A DNA stretch of 64,000 bases from JAMXLO01 sp963812075 (GTDB lineage: Bacteria; Pseudomonadota; Alphaproteobacteria; Acetobacterales; Acetobacteraceae), in contig CAWETN010000002.1 in NCBI GenBank assembly GCA_963812075.1, positions 62,001 through 126,000 on the forward strand, written 5' to 3'. This document shows positions 1 to 8,617 of the stretch, in pieces (the first letter of the stretch is position 1; every line of letters begins with the position of its first letter). The translations under genes were made by a program, and so were the position numbers. The notes under the pieces are model-generated. The model made no database searches. It saw only the letters and a list, made by a program, of their open reading frames with translations, and was not told where the DNA came from.

Positions 1-977
1 AACCGGTCGGCGTTGCCGTGCGCGATCTTCGCGCGATCGGCTGGAGAGACGGGCAGGGCATCGAGGAAGGCACGGGCGCGGGCGTTCGATGCGAACGGGT
101 AGTCCACCGAAAACATGATGCGGTCCACCCCGAACGACATCAGCGCGGCCACGAACGGCACCATGGTGAAGAAACCGCTGGTGGTGATCCACACCTGGTC
201 GAGGATCGTCTGGCGCACCGTGCGTCGGAGCTGCGTCTTCGCCGTGGCGGCGGTGGTTTCGTCGATGCGGTCCAGCATGAACGGCAGCGCCTCGCCCATA
301 TGGCCGATGACGATCTTCAGCCGGGGATGACGGTCCAGCGCGCCGCTGAGCGCGAGGCGCAGCGTGTGGATCGCGGTGTCGGCGTGCCAGCCCCAGGCGG
401 ACAGCGCCATGGTGAAGCTGAAATTGCCCGGCAGGTTGTCGTAGTAGGCGGCGCGCACCGCCGCCGTGGGAATGCCGGGATGCAGATAGATCGGCACGTC
501 GAGCGCCTCGGCCCGCGCGAGGATCGGTTCGAAGGCGGGGTCATCGAGGAAGCGCCCGTCGGTCGCGCCGTTCACCAGCACGCCGACAAATCCCAGCTGC
601 CGGACCGTGCGTTCCAGTTCGTCCGCTGCCGCCTCGGGGGCGAGCAGCGGCAGATGCGCGAAGCCGCGGTAGCGTGTGGGATGGCGGGCGCAGCCCTCGG
701 CGAGCGCGTCGTTGTAGGCGCGTGCGAGGTCGATGCCCGACTGGCCCGGCACAAGGTCGGCGCCGGGGCCGGCGACCGACAGCACCTGCACGGTGATGCC
801 GCTCTGGTCCATGTCGGCGATGCGCGCCTCGCCCAGGTCGGCGAGTTCGTGGCGTTTGGTGGTCTGCGCCCAGACGAAATCCGGGCCGGGAAAGCCGCGG
901 CGGGCGATGGCATCGGGCGCGATGCCGGCGACGATGCGGGGGACGGTGTAGTGTTCTTCCAGGGCGACGATGCGCAT
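1..977 (-). CDS. Amidohydrolase family 2 protein, gamma-resorcylate decarboxylase-like (3' end beyond window)
   Basis: About 325 residues are visible; the C-terminus runs off the left edge. The start ATG gives MRIVALEEHY, the N-terminus typical of the resorcylate/dihydroxybenzoate decarboxylase branch of the metal-dependent amidohydrolases. Further signatures are GFVGVLVNG near residue 125, a YLHPG strand, the GHMGE metal-site motif, the FSVDYPF strand, and HGNADR just before the edge. The fold is a TIM barrel with a divalent metal. Family members decarboxylate or hydrolyse aromatic or short-chain carboxylic acids. The substrate is not readable from sequence. The frame is intact in the stretches I translated. 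It lies 107 bases downstream of a luciferase-like monooxygenase on the same strand, suggesting a shared catabolic unit. Confidence 0.85.
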   Translation of the reverse strand, partial: MRIVALEEHYTVPRIVAGIAPDAIARRGFPGPDFVWAQTTKRHELADLGEARIADMDQSGITVQVLSVAGPGADLVPGQSGIDLARAYNDALAEGCARHPTRYRGFAHLPLLAPEAAADELERTVRQLGFVGVLVNGATDGRFLDDPAFEPILARAEALDVPIYLHPGIPTAAVRAAYYDNLPGNFSFTMALSAWGWHADTAIHTLRLALSGALDRHPRLKIVIGHMGEALPFMLDRIDETTAATAKTQLRRTVRQTILDQVWITTSGFFTMVPFVAALMSFGVDRIMFSVDYPFASNARARAFLDALPVSPADRAKIAHGNADR

Positions 978-1084
978 GCGGTTCTCTCCCAGCGACCGGG
1001 CTTGTTCGCTTGCAGATAACCACTTGTCGCGATGCGATCCACAGGCCGCCCCGGCTTCGGCCTGGCACGAGGGTCCCGCGGCCC

Positions 1085-2090
1085 CTATCCCGCAATGTGC
1101 GGCAACACCTTGTCGGTCAACAGCCGGAACGAGCGGCCGCTGAGCGGCGCCGCCATCAGGTAGGTCATGCCGATCTCCGCAGCGAACGACTGGATCTGTT
1201 CGGCGACGCTCTCCGCGGTGCCGTGGATCATCACGTCGTCCAGATAGAAATCGATCGGATCCTTGCCGCCGAAATCCCGCGGTGGCCCCTGCCGCACATT
1301 GCCGGTGTGCTGCGGGCCGACATAGGAGGCGACCGTCCATTCCGCCGCGCGCTTGGCCACCGCGCGCGCCTTCTCTGCCGTCTCCTCGACGGCGATCAGC
1401 CGCGCCATCGGGATGGTGCGGCCGGCGTCGCTGTGGCCGGCCTCCGCCAGCTTCGCCGCGTAGTAGCCTGCGCTTGCGGATGAGTTCGGCGCGCGATGAA
1501 TGCGGGTCCATCAGGATCGAGTGGCCCTGGCTCGCCGCCCACTCGATCGCCGGCGTCGGACGACGCCGCCATCCAGACCGGCGGGTGCGGCGCCTGCAGT
1601 GGCTTGGGCAGCACCTCGACGCCGTCGTATCTGTAGAATTTGCCCTGGTGGGTGAGACGCTGGTTGGTCCAGGCCTTCAGCACGATGTCGACCGTCTCGT
1701 GGAAGCGCGGCGCGCTCTCCTCGCCCGGGATGCCGAAGGCGGCGAACTCGCTGCGCTCGAAGCCGCGCCCGGCGCCCCAGTTGACGCGGCCGCCGGAGAG
1801 CACGTCCAGCAGCGCCACCTCCTCGGCGAGCCGCAGCGGATTGTAGAACGGTGCCAGCGAGACCGCGGTGCCGATCCGCAGCCGTCTGGTGCGGGCCGCG
1901 GCCATGGTGCCCATCATGTGCACCGACGGACAGACCGAGAAGCTGGAGAAGTGATGCTCGGCCAGCCAGACGGCGTCGTAGCCGGTCTCGATCCATGATG
2001 CAGAAGCGTTCGAGTGCGGCTGCGTAGACCGAATTCGAGCGGCACCGATCGGTCGCGCCAGCCGAAGAACTGCAGGATGCCGACCTTCAT
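1085..2090 (-). pseudogene. LLM-class flavin-dependent oxidoreductase, four frame changes
   Basis: The reconstructed protein is about 335 residues, full length for the bacterial luciferase-like monooxygenase family. The start ATG follows GGAGGGGAA. Recognisable segments are MKVGILQFFGW at the start, YDAVWLAEHHFSS, then GRVNWGAGRGFERSEF, PPVWMAASS, and a C-terminal part ending LLTDKVLPHIAG. These lie in different frames. The reading must drop one base near 2035, one near 1993, one near 1561 and one near 1470 to stay continuous. Each break is repaired by removing a single base, so sequence error is at least as likely as decay. The family uses reduced FMN and oxygen (some members F420); the substrate is unknown. 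It lies upstream of the amidohydrolase on the same strand. Confidence 0.75.
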
Positions 2091-2250
2091 TTCCCCTCCG
2101 GTCCTTCCCCCTGCGACGGCGAACGGGCGCGCTGCGGGTCTCGCGAAGCTGCGTACGGTAGGTCGGCGGGGTCAATGCCCGCAAGTGCTTGCCTGCTCCA
2201 TGATCCCGGCGACACACTGTCGGTACACGGGCGGTGACGGGAGAAAGCTC

Positions 2251-3004
2251 ATGGAGCTGAGAGGGGCGGTCGCACTGGTGACGGGCGGCAATGGCGGGCT
2301 TGGTCAGCGCATCTGCCACGCGCTGGCGAGGGAGGGCGTGCATGTCGCCGTCATGTACGCGCAGAGCCGCGACCAGGCGGAGGCGCGTCGCGCGCGAACT
2401 CGCGTCGAGCTATCAGATCAATGCCGCCGCGTTTGCCTGCGACATCACCGACAGCGCCGCCGTGGAAAAGCTGATCGGCGATGTGGCCCGGCGCCTCGGC
2501 CGCATCGATATCCTGGTCAACGACGCCGCCTACAACAAGTCGATCCCGTTCAGCGATCTCGACAGTCTGACGCAGGAGGTGTGGGACAGGATCATGGCGG
2601 TCAACCTGACCGGACCGATGCGGCTGATCAAAGCGGTGGCGCCGATCATGAAGGCGCAGGGCCGCGGCCGCATCGTCAACATCGCATCGGTGGCCGGGCT
2701 CGGGCCGACCGGTTCCTCGATCGCCTATGCGGTGTCGAAGGCCGGGCTGATCCATCTCACGCGCTGCATGGCGGTGGCGCTGGCGCCCGAGACGCTGGTC
2801 AACTGTGTCGCTCCTGGCCTGCTGGAGGGCACGCGGGCGACCGCCAATCTCCGGCCCGAGCAGGTCACGCACTCCGCGTCCAGCTCGCTGCTGAAGAAGG
2901 CCGCCGACAAGGACGACTGCGCCGACATGGTGGTGACCATGTGCCGCACGGAGACGATGACCGGCCAGACGGTCGCAATCGACTCCGGTCGGTTCTTTCA
3001 CTGA
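2251..3004 (+). CDS. SDR family NAD(P)-dependent oxidoreductase (one frame change)
   Basis: A classical short-chain dehydrogenase of about 250 residues. The N-terminus has VALVTGGNGGLGQ, a TGGxxGLG cofactor loop. After the frame change come DILVNDAAYN (NNAG-type motif altered to NDAA), the catalytic Ser in NIASVAG, and YAVSKAG, which supplies Tyr and Lys. The end is TGQTVAIDSGRFF. The two halves are in different frames and join if one base is removed near 2389, where the second frame reads VARELASSYQ. The start ATG is preceded by GGGAGAAAGCTC. It diverges from the luciferase-like gene. The substrate is not predictable from these motifs. Confidence 0.8.
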
Positions 3005-3025
3005 CGGGCGACAATCGGGTTACCG

Positions 3026-3111
3026 TGTCATTGCGAGGAGCGCAGCGACGCGGCAATCTCGATCGCAGTACCAAATCGGCCGGAGATTGCCTCGCTGCGC
3101 TCGCAATGACA
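3026..3111. repeat. Long imperfect palindrome, REP-like intergenic element
   Basis: The outer arms are TGTCATTGCGA and TCGCAATGACA, perfect complements. The inner parts (GGAGCGCAGCGACGCGGCAATCTC against GAGATTGCCTCGCTGCGC, differing by small gaps) also pair, so the whole element could fold into one long hairpin. Similar CATTGCGAG palindromes are scattered between genes in many Alphaproteobacteria. It sits 21 bases after the SDR stop codon, so it could also act as a transcript end or mRNA stabiliser. No second copy was noticed in this window. Confidence 0.7.
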
Positions 3112-3213
3112 GCGAGGATCAAGGCCACGAGTGCTTCGCGTGTTCCCCCGATTGCCGTGGCGGCGCCGGTCGGCGTCATTGAAGAGGTGGACGAATTGGA
3201 CGAGAGTGGCGTC

Positions 3214-3516
3214 ATGGCGGATTTGCAGAAGCTGCTGTTCGAGACCCGCGCAACGGTGACTGACCGGGAGGTTCTGGCGACGGCCCGGCTCAACGCGCGG
3301 GTCAAGGCGTTCGCCGGCCGCGAACTGAGCGACGACGTCACCGACCAGATCAACGCGGCGGTCGCCGACGAGGTGCGGAAGCTCATCGCCGACGGCGTGC
3401 TGCGCGAAAAGCCTGACTGGCTGGCGGTGATCGTTCGCCGGCGGCTCTACGTGGCGTTCGGCACTCGGGCGGTGCAACAGCTCAGTCGGGAGCTGAAGGA
3501 GATGGGAGCGACCTGA
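3214..3516 (+). CDS. Hypothetical protein, 100 aa
   Basis: This short, mostly helical, charged protein begins MADLQKLLFETRATV and ends SRELKEMGAT, with no signal peptide or membrane segment. I do not recognise a family. A stretch rich in Asp, Val and Ala (ELSDDVTDQINAAVADEV) is followed by an Arg/Lys-rich segment around VIVRRRLYVAFG. An upstream in-frame ATG at 3107 lies inside the palindromic repeat, so the later ATG is preferred, though its ribosome site is weak. It converges on the iron-ADH gene with a 7-base gap. The codon pattern looks coding, but function and start are uncertain. Confidence 0.5.
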   Translation: MADLQKLLFETRATVTDREVLATARLNARVKAFAGRELSDDVTDQINAAVADEVRKLIADGVLREKPDWLAVIVRRRLYVAFGTRAVQQLSRELKEMGAT

Positions 3517-3523
3517 CTGCGCG

Positions 3524-4738
3524 TCAGTACGCCGCTTCGAGCAGCCGCATAGCGTCGTCGATCTGCTCCTGCGGCGAGCGAACGCCGGCATTGGCGTTGA
3601 AGTTCTTCACCGTCTCGTTGGCGATGATCCGCAGGTCCTCGCGCTGGACATCGAGCTGGCGCAGCCGCGTCGGCACGCCGATGCGCGTGTAGAGCACCTC
3701 GATCCTGTCCGCCACGGCGAGCGCTGCCTGCCGGGCGTCCATCCCGTCGCGCCAGACCTCCAGCGCCTCGGCGACCTGCCGGGCCGAACGCGCCTCGACC
3801 GTGTCGGTGAGCCGGATCTTTGCGGCATGTACGACCGACGTCGACTCGCCCTGACCGACATGTGGATAGCGGACGTGCAGCGCCGTGGAGACCGCGTAGT
3901 TGCCTGAGAACGCACCGCCGCGGTCCCGCCGCAGCCCGTCATCCTCGGCGCGGTCCTGCAGGAAGGCGGCGATGCCCAGTTCGATGCGCAAGGCTGGATC
4001 GTCGATCGCGTCCGCCAGCCGCGGATAGGCCCCGTACGCCAGCCGGAACGCATGGTTCCGATCGCCCTCCACCAGCGGATTGAGGCCCGTCTGCGCCATC
4101 GCGCCGACCTGGCTGGCGAACACCGTCGTCGCGGTGGAACGGGTCAGGTCGGGCGGCGCGCTGAGCAGCGCGTCGGCGTCGAGGAAGATCGCCTGCGGCC
4201 GCGTCTTCGGATCGAAATACTCCATCCGGTGGTCCAGGTCGGGGTTCTTCAGCCCCGTCCCCGCGCGGTTCATCGCGCTGGTCGGCGTCGTGGGGATGTT
4301 GATGATCGGTGGCTTCGGCGCCAGCAGCCGCGGGCTGTAGGCTGGTCTGCCTTCCGGATACTGCGTCATGATATCGAACGGATCGCCCGGTTCGGCCAGG
4401 AAGATCGCCACCGCGCGGGTCGCGACGATGACGCTGCCGCCGCCGACGGCGATCAGCAGATCCGCGGCTGCTTCGCGCGCGGCCTGCGTTGCGGCGCGCA
4501 CCGAGGCGTAGGTGGAATCTTTTTCGATGCCGTCAAACACGCCGGCATGGCGCTGGCCGAGTGCCGCTGCGATGCGCCGGACGATGTCGGTGCGCCGGTT
4601 GACCGAGGGCGAACAGACGACGAAGGCGCGCCTGGCGCCGGCGCGATCCACTGCCTCATTCAGTCCCTGCTCGATGACGCCTCTGCCGCAGTGCAGCCGC
4701 CACGCGTAGCCTGCCGCCCTGAACGCGCCCTCGCTCAT
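3524..4738 (-). CDS. Iron-containing alcohol dehydrogenase family protein
   Basis: This 404-residue protein has the Fe-ADH architecture: an N-terminal Rossmann-like half with LIAVGGGSVI (the GGGS nucleotide motif, about residue 100) and IPTTPTSAM, then a helical metal-binding half. The usual GxDALTHAIE segment, which carries an Asp and a His metal ligand, reads TTVFASQVGAM here. Only the later His-rich part (LHVRYPHVGQGE) resembles the normal metal site. Maleylacetate reductases and related dehydrogenases belong here, but the altered metal motif makes the activity uncertain. It is third in a tight operon after an SDR and an MBL-fold hydrolase (gaps 16 and 10 bases), suggesting a role in the same pathway. 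Confidence 0.8.
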   Translation of the reverse strand: MSEGAFRAAGYAWRLHCGRGVIEQGLNEAVDRAGARRAFVVCSPSVNRRTDIVRRIAAALGQRHAGVFDGIEKDSTYASVRAATQAAREAAADLLIAVGGGSVIVATRAVAIFLAEPGDPFDIMTQYPEGRPAYSPRLLAPKPPIINIPTTPTSAMNRAGTGLKNPDLDHRMEYFDPKTRPQAIFLDADALLSAPPDLTRSTATTVFASQVGAMAQTGLNPLVEGDRNHAFRLAYGAYPRLADAIDDPALRIELGIAAFLQDRAEDDGLRRDRGGAFSGNYAVSTALHVRYPHVGQGESTSVVHAAKIRLTDTVEARSARQVAEALEVWRDGMDARQAALAVADRIEVLYTRIGVPTRLRQLDVQREDLRIIANETVKNFNANAGVRSPQEQIDDAMRLLEAAY

Positions 4739-4748
4739 CGTACGCTGC

Positions 4749-5630
4749 TCAGAACGCCTGGTCCCAGGGCTCCGGCACCATGCGATAGCCGTCATCATCC
4801 CGGGTGATGTGCGCAAAGCCCGGGAAGTGCATGTGCATGCCGGCAACCAGCTGGCGGTCCGTCGTGACCTGATCGAGCAGCCGCTTGCGCGTCGCCGCCG
4901 CGGCGTGCGGATCGGTGTCGAATTCGATCGTGACTTCGGGGCGTGGTATCTGGATGTCGGGCACATGCACGATGTCGCCCCAGATCAGCAGCGACTCATT
5001 GCCCGACGAGACCATGTAGCCGCTGTGTCCAGGCGTGTGCCCATGCAGCGGCACCGAGGTGACGCCAGGGAACACCTCCACGCTTTTGGAGAAGGTGTGC
5101 ATCATGTTGTGGTACGGCGCCATCTGTTCGCGCGCGCACTGGAAGTACAGCTTCTTTGCCCGCTCGCTGGCGCGCGACATCGCCGCATCGTCATTCCAGT
5201 GGCGCGGCTCGTTTTCGTGCACGACCAGTTCGGCGTTGGGGAACAGCCTGCGCCCTGTCCTCGGATCCGTCAGTCCGGCCGAATGATCGGGGTGCATGTG
5301 GGTCAGCAGGACCTTCTCGATGGCAGCCGGGTCGATGCCCGCCGCGGCGAGATTCTGCTGCAGCTTGCCGGCGGTGGGCAGCAGGTAGTCGCCCGAGCCG
5401 GTCTCGATGAGTGCGAGCCGCCCTGCGGCGTAGATCGCGTAGCAGTTGACCGAGGTGCGCCGGCCAGGACGGAAGTTCCCGGTCAGGATGCGCATGGCGT
5501 CGTCCGACGTGATGTTCTGCAGCACGTCCACCGTGCCGTCGAGATAGCCGTCGGACAGCGCGGTGACGACAATGTCGCCGATGCGGCGGTGGTAGACGCC
5601 GGCAATCTGCTTCGTCGGTCCCTGGACCAT
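4749..5630 (-). CDS. MBL-fold metallo-hydrolase, lactonase-like
   Basis: A 293-residue metallo-beta-lactamase-fold enzyme. THMHPDHSAG (about residue 109) is the HxHxDH zinc motif. Further ligands are the His in LHGHTPGHSG, the Asp in LIWGDIVH and the His in GMHMHFPG near the C-terminus. The arrangement resembles quorum-quenching lactonase-like and related hydrolases that open lactones or esters. No signal peptide is present, so it is probably cytoplasmic. Its position between an SDR and an iron-ADH suggests hydrolysis of a lactone or ester intermediate in catabolism. That role is inferred from context. Confidence 0.85.
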   Translation of the reverse strand: MVQGPTKQIAGVYHRRIGDIVVTALSDGYLDGTVDVLQNITSDDAMRILTGNFRPGRRTSVNCYAIYAAGRLALIETGSGDYLLPTAGKLQQNLAAAGIDPAAIEKVLLTHMHPDHSAGLTDPRTGRRLFPNAELVVHENEPRHWNDDAAMSRASERAKKLYFQCAREQMAPYHNMMHTFSKSVEVFPGVTSVPLHGHTPGHSGYMVSSGNESLLIWGDIVHVPDIQIPRPEVTIEFDTDPHAAAATRKRLLDQVTTDRQLVAGMHMHFPGFAHITRDDDGYRMVPEPWDQAF

Positions 5631-5646
5631 CTGGCTCGCTCCCGGA

Positions 5647-6390
5647 TCAGTGTGCGATGTAGCCGCCGTCGATCACCAGTTCCGTCCCGGTGACGAATGA
5701 GGCTTCGTCCGACGCCAGGAACAGCACGCCGTAGGCGACCTCGATCGGCTCGCCCAGGCGGCGCAGCGGCGTCTGCGCGATCTTCGCCTGGCGTCCGGCG
5801 GCGTTGGTGGCGTTCAGCATAGGCGGCATGTAGCCCGGATGCACCGAGTTCACCCGCACGCCCTGCGGCCCGTAACGGCACGCCGCCGCCTTGGTGTAGT
5901 TGCGCACCGCAGCCTTGGAGGCCGGATAGCCGGGATGGCTCTCCTCGCTGGCGACGATGCCCATGATCGACGAGATGTTGACGATCGATCCGCCGCCGGT
6001 CTTTGCCATCTCCGCGGCCGCCAGCTTGGTGCCGAGAAACACGCTGGTCGCATTCACCGCCAGCAACCGCTGCCAGCCTTCGATCCCGTCCGGATCGCCG
6101 ACCGAACTGCCGCTGATGCCGGCATTGTTCACCAGGATGTCGAGTTTGCCGTACGCCGCTATCGTTTCGGCGATCAGCCTTTGCCAGTCGGTCTCCGACG
6201 TCACGTCGATGCGCACGAAGCGCGCCTGGCGCTGCCCGGCGGAGATGTCGGCTGCGACGGCCTCGCCCTCCTTCACCAGCACGTCGGCGATGACGACCCT
6301 GGCGCCTTCTTCGGCGAACAGCCGGGCCTCGGCTTCGCCCATGCCGTGCGCGCCGCCGGTGATGATCGCCACCTTGTCCTTGAGCCGCAT
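5647..6390 (-). CDS. SDR family oxidoreductase
   Basis: An intact 247-residue classical short-chain dehydrogenase: IITGGAHGMGEA (TGxxxGxG cofactor loop) at residues 9-20, DILVNNAGISG, the catalytic Ser in NISSIMG, YPASKAA supplying Tyr and Lys, and a C-terminal TGTELVIDGGYIAH. An Asp after the second strand (VVIADV) favours NAD. The chosen ATG gives MRLKDKVAII; an in-frame ATG 24 bases upstream would only add a short unconserved leader. It is the first gene of the SDR-MBL-iron ADH operon and is divergent from the CoA-transferase gene, with 119 bases between the starts. Confidence 0.9.
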   Translation of the reverse strand: MRLKDKVAIITGGAHGMGEAEARLFAEEGARVVIADVLVKEGEAVAADISAGQRQARFVRIDVTSETDWQRLIAETIAAYGKLDILVNNAGISGSSVGDPDGIEGWQRLLAVNATSVFLGTKLAAAEMAKTGGGSIVNISSIMGIVASEESHPGYPASKAAVRNYTKAAACRYGPQGVRVNSVHPGYMPPMLNATNAAGRQAKIAQTPLRRLGEPIEVAYGVLFLASDEASFVTGTELVIDGGYIAH

Positions 6391-6509
6391 GATGACCCCG
6401 AACCATGTTTGCACCGATCATCCGCTGGCGACGGATGGCGCGCAATCCGGTCGCCACCCGACACCGACTTTCCTAATCTGCCGCGAGACCGAACAAGGAC
6501 CGAACCGCG

Positions 6510-7712
6510 ATGACCGAACCGACCGGGCCGCTGAAGGGCTTCCGCATACTCGACCTGACCACGGTGCTGTTCGGCCCGTTCGGCACGCAGACCCTGGGCG
6601 ACTGGGGGGCCGAGGTGATCAAGGTCGAAAGCCTGACCGGCGACACCTGGCGCACCTCCGGCGTTTTCCGCAACCGCGGCATGAGCGGCCAGTTCATGGC
6701 GACCAATCGCAACAAGCGCAGCATCGCGCTCGACCTGAAGCACCCGGACGGCAAGGCGGTACTGCGCCGGCTGATCCCGACGGCGGACGCGCTGGTGAGC
6801 AACATCCGTCCCGCCGGCCTGGCGCGGCTCGGCTTCAGCTACGAGGCGTGCCGCGAGCTCAATCCGAGGGTCGTCTACGCCTCCGCTGTGGGCTTCGGGC
6901 AGGATGGCCCCTGGGCCGCGCGGCCGGCGTTCGACGAGATCATCCAGGCGGCATCCGGCTTCGCCTCCGCCATGGGTACTGACGACGAGCCGGCCTTTGT
7001 CCCCAGCCTGATCGGCGACAAGATCTGCGGCATGGCGCTGACCTCCGCCGTGACGGCGGCGCTGCTGCACCGCGAGCGCACCGGCGAGGGACAGATGGTG
7101 GAGGTGCCGATGCTGGAGACGCTGGCGGCGTTCAACAGCATCGAGATGTTCGGTGGTATGGCGTTCGAGCCGCCGATCGGACCGTCAGGCTACAAGCGGA
7201 TGAAGGCGCGACGGCCGGTGCGGACCAAGGACGGCTGGCTGACCATGCTGCCCTACTCAGGCGCCAACTGGTGTGCGTTCTTCGAGGCGGTGGGGCATCC
7301 GGAGTGTATCGAGGAGTTCGCGGTGCGCGATCCCGTGGCGCGGGCGCGCAACATCGACCGTATCTACGATCGCATGCGCGACATCGCGCCGGGCAGGACG
7401 ACGGCGGAGTGGGAGGAGCTGTTGCTCTCGATCGACGTGCCGCACACGGGGTTCGCCAGGCTGAGCGAAGTGGCAGAGCAGCCGCACCTGAAGGCGGTAG
7501 GGCTGTTCCGGCGGGTGGAGCATCCGACCGAGGGGACGCTGCTTCAGGCGCGTCCGCCGGCGCGGTTCTCCGCCAGCCCCGCGGCGGTGCGGCGGCTCGC
7601 GCCCCGGCTGGGCGAGCACACGCGCGAGGTGCTGCGGGAAGCCGGCTACAACGAGGCTGAGATCGAGGGACTGGCGGAGCGGAGGGCGGTGGGCATTGGT
7701 TTAGCCGATTGA
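6510..7712 (+). CDS. CaiB/BaiF family III CoA-transferase
   Basis: A complete 400-residue family III CoA-transferase. Evidence includes ILDLTTVLFGPFGTQ at the N-terminus, LGDWGAEVIKVE, NRNKRSIALDL, and the catalytic Asp in RPAFDEIIQA near residue 150. LIGDKICGM and a C-terminal LGEHTREVL follow. These enzymes move CoA between organic acids through an aspartyl-CoA thioester. The substrate is unknown; it plausibly activates an acid produced by the adjacent catabolic genes. The start follows AAGGACCGAACCGCG. A small downstream remnant overlaps its end. Confidence 0.9.
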   Translation: MTEPTGPLKGFRILDLTTVLFGPFGTQTLGDWGAEVIKVESLTGDTWRTSGVFRNRGMSGQFMATNRNKRSIALDLKHPDGKAVLRRLIPTADALVSNIRPAGLARLGFSYEACRELNPRVVYASAVGFGQDGPWAARPAFDEIIQAASGFASAMGTDDEPAFVPSLIGDKICGMALTSAVTAALLHRERTGEGQMVEVPMLETLAAFNSIEMFGGMAFEPPIGPSGYKRMKARRPVRTKDGWLTMLPYSGANWCAFFEAVGHPECIEEFAVRDPVARARNIDRIYDRMRDIAPGRTTAEWEELLLSIDVPHTGFARLSEVAEQPHLKAVGLFRRVEHPTEGTLLQARPPARFSASPAAVRRLAPRLGEHTREVLREAGYNEAEIEGLAERRAVGIGLAD

Positions 7713-7741
7713 CCACATCCCTCGAATCGATAGCAACGTCG

Positions 7742-7879
7742 CGGCTGGTGGATCCCTTCGCGGCACGGCTGGAGGTATTGGCCTTCGATGCGGCGGCTGC
7801 CGATCATGCTGCCGACATTCGCGCCGAACTCGAGCGGCGAGGCCAGACGATCGGCGGTGACGATCTGCTCCCCGCCCTG
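7742..7879 (+). pseudogene. Remnant of a VapC-type PIN-domain toxin
   Basis: About 45 codons read like the C-terminal half of a VapC PIN toxin: DPFAARLEVLAFD, then HAADIRAELERRG, then TIGGDDLL. The last part corresponds to the family's PIGxxDLLIAAHA segment, which carries acidic active-site residues. The N-terminal half with the first catalytic Asp is absent, and the segment after DLL has lost its homology. No antitoxin gene is visible. I regard this as debris of a former toxin-antitoxin module. Confidence 0.5.
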
Positions 7880-7905
7880 TCTCGCGGAGCGCCTGTCATT
7901 CCAGA

Positions 7906-8187
7906 TCAGCCCCAGTGGCCCGGCACCCAGTAGCCGCCCTGCCAATGCGGCGGAATCCACACGCGTTGCGGCTGGTAATAGGCCACCGGCGGTGGCGCGT
8001 AGTACACTGGTGGCGGCGCATAGACCGGTGGTGCGATGACCACCGGTGGAAGCACCACGCCGATCCCGACCCCACAGCACCAGCCACCACGCCACCAGGC
8101 CTCAGCCGGTGCCGGCGCGGTCGCGATGCCGACGGCAGCGAGGCCGGCAATTCCCAGCAGGGCACCCAAACGCGGATATCTCACCAT
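7906..8187 (-). CDS. Small secreted protein with PGHW-type C-terminus
   Basis: A 93-residue protein beginning MVRYPRLGALLGIAG with a clear Sec signal peptide; cleavage is predicted after APAEA. The mature part is rich in Pro, Tyr, Val and Trp (VYAPPPVYYAPPPVAYY) and ends GGYWVPGHWG, a pattern seen in many short proteobacterial exported proteins of unknown role. The start ATG has GGAGAAG seven bases upstream, which selects it over an in-frame ATG 21 bases earlier. It stands alone, convergent with the VapC remnant. Confidence 0.75.
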   Translation of the reverse strand: MVRYPRLGALLGIAGLAAVGIATAPAPAEAWWRGGWCCGVGIGVVLPPVVIAPPVYAPPPVYYAPPPVAYYQPQRVWIPPHWQGGYWVPGHWG

Positions 8188-8272
8188 GGTTCGCTTCTCC
8201 CAGAGCACGTCGCGGCTGAATGGAAGCCGATTGTGTCACCGGCATGGCCCGATTGTATCCGGCGCCGCGGGC

Positions 8273-8563
8273 TCAGCCGATCAGCACCGTCGGCAGCCCG
8301 AGTACGATGGCGCCGCCATGCGCCGTCATGTCCCCCATCCGCGCCGCAGGCTGCCCGCCGATCAGCACGGTGAACGAGCCGAGGGCGATCACGTCGGGCG
8401 GGCCGACGCAGACACACATGTCGCCGACCCGTGCGGCCGGCATGCCGCCGATCAGCGCCGTGATCCCGCCAGGCGGCAGGATCGGACCACCGACATGCGG
8501 CACGATGCCCGTCACCATCGGGCACACATGCATGTCGGCTATGCGAGCGGCTGGCTGTCCCAT
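8273..8563 (-). CDS. PAAR domain-containing protein
   Basis: A 96-residue protein consisting almost wholly of a PAAR repeat domain: MGQPAARIADMHVCP at the start, GGMPAARVGDMCVC in the middle and GGQPAARMGDMTAHGG near the end. Each PAAR unit is followed by a metal-ligand-type His or Cys. PAAR proteins form the sharpened zinc-bound tip of type VI secretion spikes and related contractile devices. No other type VI gene lies in this window, so it is an orphan here. It lies 54 bases downstream of smc on the same strand. Confidence 0.85.
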   Translation of the reverse strand: MGQPAARIADMHVCPMVTGIVPHVGGPILPPGGITALIGGMPAARVGDMCVCVGPPDVIALGSFTVLIGGQPAARMGDMTAHGGAIVLGLPTVLIG

Positions 8564-8617
8564 GCGGCGACTCTAGGTCGGCCCGATTGTCCGCCGCAAT
8601 CGGGATTGTTGCCGGCC

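Noticed and set aside
18..1019. Long open frame on the plus strand opposite the amidohydrolase
   Set aside because: Its protein is a low-complexity Arg/Gly/His mixture typical of the antisense of a GC-rich gene, while the minus strand gives clear amidohydrolase motifs.
3026..3111. Palindrome as a tRNA or structured RNA gene
   Set aside because: No cloverleaf or anticodon arm can be drawn; it is one simple hairpin of a known intergenic repeat type.
7709..7933. Intact small gene after the CoA-transferase
   Set aside because: Only a middle segment resembles VapC; both ends are unrelated, so it is listed as a remnant.
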